Assembly (NCBI GenBank): GCA_913046335.1
Contig: CAJWSU010000005.1
Coordinates: 1-64,000 of the forward strand
Direction of reading: 5' to 3'
Source: TMED109 sp002684605
GTDB taxonomy: Bacteria; Pseudomonadota; Alphaproteobacteria; TMED109
Length of the DNA: 64,000 nt
Shown here: piece after piece, positions 61,853 through 64,000 of the stretch
Numbering within the stretch: position 1 is the first letter of the stretch
Layout: each line of letters opens with the position of its first letter
Notes under the pieces: generated by a model
What the model saw: the letters and a program-made list of their open reading frames with translations, nothing else
Databases searched by the model: none
What the model was told of the DNA's origin: nothing
Position numbers and translations under genes: made by a program

Positions 61853-62501
61853 TAAATATTCTGACGAAATAACTATAGAAAAAGAAATAAAATTAAATTG
61901 TTATCATTCTTATATTAGTAGTTTTTTTGTAAAATCTGATTTAAGGCTTAAACTATTATCTATTGTTTATATTGATATAGAATTAAATAAAATATTAAAA
62001 TTAAATACAGAGAATAATATTTTAATTGTAAAATTTGAATGGTGGAAGGTGTCATGCCAAGAGTCTTTAGCAGGAAAGCCTTTTGCAGTGCCTATACTAA
62101 GAATATTAAACCAATTATTTTATGAAGATAAAATTATTAAATTCAGAATATTAAATTTAATTAAATTTTTTCAAAATTATGCCTTAGAGGAAAACTCTAG
62201 ATATAAAATTAAGTGCTATCATAGGTATATAAAATATAAAAATGATTTTTTAAGATATATCTTAGATATCAAAACTATTGATAATCGGGCTTATAAAGCT
62301 TTAAATTATGCTCTTCTTTATAAGGCCTACGAAAAATTTAATAAAAATAAAGAAAAAAATATTTGTTTATATAAAGCTAAATTAAATTGTAAAAGACCAA
62401 ATGCTAAAATTTTAATTTTATTTTTATTAAATTCAAAATTAAATTTTAATAAATTATTGCTTCTAAAACAATTTTTTTATGTAAAATTTAGATATTGGTA
62501 A
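61815..62501 (+). CDS. Squalene/phytoene synthase-like protein, degenerate (NDUFAF6-like)
   Basis: A helical protein of about 228 residues in the secF-Mth938 context, where a squalene/phytoene-synthase-family protein is normal in alphaproteobacteria. LRLKLLSIVYIDIELNKIL and LIVKFEWWKVSCQESLAGKPFAVPILRIL resemble the family's N-terminal helices (the typical RLQWWREAL segment). The Asp-rich DxxxD prenyl-pyrophosphate motifs are absent, and the C-terminus is lysine- and leucine-rich. It is probably non-catalytic, like the mitochondrial NDUFAF6. ATG 61815 is preferred over 61812; the gene overlaps Mth938 by 38 bases. Confidence 0.68.
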   Translation: MEETSVQSLKQINKYSDEITIEKEIKLNCYHSYISSFFVKSDLRLKLLSIVYIDIELNKILKLNTENNILIVKFEWWKVSCQESLAGKPFAVPILRILNQLFYEDKIIKFRILNLIKFFQNYALEENSRYKIKCYHRYIKYKNDFLRYILDIKTIDNRAYKALNYALLYKAYEKFNKNKEKNICLYKAKLNCKRPNAKILILFLLNSKLNFNKLLLLKQFFYVKFRYW

Positions 62502-62526
62502 TTTATATAATTGACATATAGTTTTA

Positions 62527-64000
62527 TTACTTTATGTACTTTTTTAAATATTTAGCAGTATAACTTTTTTTGTTTATAATTATATCTTTAGGTATTCCTT
62601 CTACTACTATACTACCACCTTTATCTCCACCTTCAGGCCCTAAATCTACAATCCAATCGGATGACTTTATTATATCTAGATTATGCTCAATAACTATTAT
62701 TGTATTGCCTTTATCAACTAAAGAATTTAGGACATCTAATAGTTTCTTCACATCTTCAAAATGTAGTCCTGTAGTTGGCTCGTCTAATATATATATAGTT
62801 TTACCGGTTGCTCTTTTAGAAAGTTCTTTTGAGAGTTTTATTCTTTGCGCTTCTCCCCCAGATAAAGTGGTGGCAGCTTGTCCTAGCTTAATATAATTTA
62901 AGCCAACATCTGACAAGGTTTTTACTTTATTATATATAGATGGTATTGATTTAAAAAATAAGATAGATTCCTCAATTGTCATATTAAGAATATCGCTTAT
63001 ATTTTTGTTTTTAATATATATTTCTAAAGTTTCTCTATTGTATCGTTTTCCTTTGCATTCATCGCATTCTACATATATATCCGGTAAAAAATGCATTTCT
63101 ATTTTCACAATTCCGTCACCTTGGCATGCTTCACATCTTCCACCTTTTACATTAAAAGAAAATCTTCCAGGCTTATAGCCACGTACTTTAGCATCTGTAC
63201 TTTGTGCAAAGTATTCTCTTATAGGAGTAAATGCACCTGTATATGTTGCTGGATTAGATCTAGGTGTTCTTCCAATTGGAGCTTGATTAATTTCTACAAT
63301 TTTATCTATATGTTTTAGACCGCTAATTTTTGTATATTTCCCAATATGCAACTTACTTTTGTTATTTATTTCTTTTTCCATAGCAGGTAAAAGGGTATCT
63401 ACAATTAAAGATGATTTGCCACTTCCAGAAACGCCTGTTATGCATATAAAATTGCCTATAGGTAGTTTTAAATTTATATCTTTTAAGTTATTAAGACTAG
63501 CACCTTCTAAATAGATAAACTGTTCCTTGTTTATTTTTCTTCTTATTTTTGGAATAGCTATACTATTTCTTCCTGACAAATAATTTCCAGTTAAACTATT
63601 TCTATTATTGCATATTTGTTTTGGTGTTCCTTTAGCAATAATATTGCCACCATTTATGCCTGCACCTACTCCTATATCAACTATATAGTCTGATGCAAAC
63701 ATTGCTTCCTCATCATGCTCAACAACAATTACAGTGTTTCCTAAGTTTCTTAAGTTTTTTAATGTTTCAATTAATTTAATATTATCTCTTTGGTGCAATC
63801 CTATAGAAGGCTCATCTAAGACATATAAAATTCCAGTAAGTCCAGAACCAATTTGAGATGCTAATCTAATTCTTTGGCTTTCTCCACCTGACAATGTATT
63901 AGATTTTCTATTTAAAGTTAAGTAATCAAGTCCTACGTCAATTAAAAATTTTAATCTTAATGAAATTTCTTTTATAATAGGAGAAGAAATTTCTATATTT
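62527..64000 (-). CDS. uvrA: Excinuclease ABC subunit A (partial, C-terminal part)
   Basis: The gene runs off the right edge of the window; about 491 C-terminal residues of a roughly 940-residue protein are visible. From the edge it reads EISSPIIKEISLRLKFLIDVGLDYLTLNR, then the first signature TLSGGESQRIRLASQIG and LYVLDEPSIGLHQRDN. The second ATPase follows: Walker A CITGVSGSGKSSLIVDTLLPA, a zinc finger (CEACQGDGIVKIE ... VECDECKGKRY) and LSGGEAQRIKLSKELSKR. UvrA recognises bulky DNA lesions with UvrB. The frame is open to base 63999. Confidence 0.97.
   Translation of the reverse strand, partial: NIEISSPIIKEISLRLKFLIDVGLDYLTLNRKSNTLSGGESQRIRLASQIGSGLTGILYVLDEPSIGLHQRDNIKLIETLKNLRNLGNTVIVVEHDEEAMFASDYIVDIGVGAGINGGNIIAKGTPKQICNNRNSLTGNYLSGRNSIAIPKIRRKINKEQFIYLEGASLNNLKDINLKLPIGNFICITGVSGSGKSSLIVDTLLPAMEKEINNKSKLHIGKYTKISGLKHIDKIVEINQAPIGRTPRSNPATYTGAFTPIREYFAQSTDAKVRGYKPGRFSFNVKGGRCEACQGDGIVKIEMHFLPDIYVECDECKGKRYNRETLEIYIKNKNISDILNMTIEESILFFKSIPSIYNKVKTLSDVGLNYIKLGQAATTLSGGEAQRIKLSKELSKRATGKTIYILDEPTTGLHFEDVKKLLDVLNSLVDKGNTIIVIEHNLDIIKSSDWIVDLGPEGGDKGGSIVVEGIPKDIIINKKSYTAKYLKKYIK

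Noticed and set aside
63892..63894. Apparent start of UvrA at an internal TTG
   Set aside because: The reading frame stays open to the window edge with clear UvrA sequence, so this is only an internal leucine codon of TLSGGE.
1..64000. CRISPR array, insertion sequence, prophage or integron
   Set aside because: No regularly spaced direct repeats, transposase, integrase, recombinase or phage structural gene was found, and gene order in the right half is canonical.

Overview
The window comes from a very AT-rich, gene-dense bacterial chromosome with short intergenic gaps. I read it as an alphaproteobacterium, probably a streamlined free-living aquatic or marine one. The evidence is the order argS-SPOR-nagZ-scpA-scpB ... 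tatABC-serS-surE-pcm-nlpD ... yajC-secD-secF-Mth938-squalene-synthase-like, the order pcm-tolC-DUF2497(PopZ-like)-valS, DUF815 and DUF3108 proteins, and a SAM-II riboswitch, a class found mainly in Alphaproteobacteria. The genus cannot be fixed from sequence reading alone. No CRISPR array, insertion sequence, phage gene, rRNA or replication origin was seen. No gene-free stretch exceeds 300 bases.

Left part (1-29.6 kb) is an accessory and metabolic region with frequent strand switches. It holds the 5' end of a PII regulator gene with a candidate sigma-54 promoter, tRNA-His, a hotdog thioesterase plus MFS exporter pair, and a D-threonine-aldolase-like enzyme. Two paralogous TRAP solute-binding lipoproteins follow without membrane partners, then glycosyltransferases and an epimerase, a phytanoyl-CoA-type dioxygenase, and an exported formamidase-family protein. 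Next come metY behind a SAM-II riboswitch, an epoxide hydrolase, a quinone oxidoreductase, a Tat-exported superoxide-reductase-like protein, and the preQ1 genes queC-queE-queD-queF. The region continues with a TauD-type dioxygenase, gmhA, a PNPOx-fold protein followed by two tandem secreted four-cysteine proteins, a PaaG-like crotonase with a haloalkane dehalogenase, cytochrome c', and a cysteine-less thiolase with a DUF35 partner next to tRNA-Cys.

Right part (29.6-64 kb) is mostly core and largely co-directional. It holds an RND/MMPL exporter, pcm-tolC-popZ-like-valS-ilvD, an M48 lipoprotein protease, L,D-transpeptidase, xthA, erpA, dgt, argS, SPOR, nagZ and scpAB. A Fur-box-preceded ferric iron ABC transporter (fbpABC) interrupts the usual scpB-tatA junction. 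Then come tatABC, serS, surE, a second pcm, nlpD, DUF815 ATPase, yajC-secD-secF, Mth938, a degenerate squalene-synthase-like protein, and the 3' part of uvrA on the minus strand.

Links between genes: the Tat translocase encoded here would export the Tat-signal superoxide-reductase-like protein. FbpABC would bring in iron for ErpA-type cluster assembly. The dehalogenase, epoxide hydrolase, crotonase, thiolase/DUF35 and dioxygenases suggest use of small halogenated or modified organic compounds. The most unusual signals are the metY leader (SAM-II aptamer abutting mutually exclusive antiterminator and terminator hairpins), the tandem secreted cysteine proteins with their structured upstream region, the thiolase/DUF35 pair that lacks both the nucleophilic cysteine and the zinc ribbon, and a QueD lacking its catalytic cysteine.
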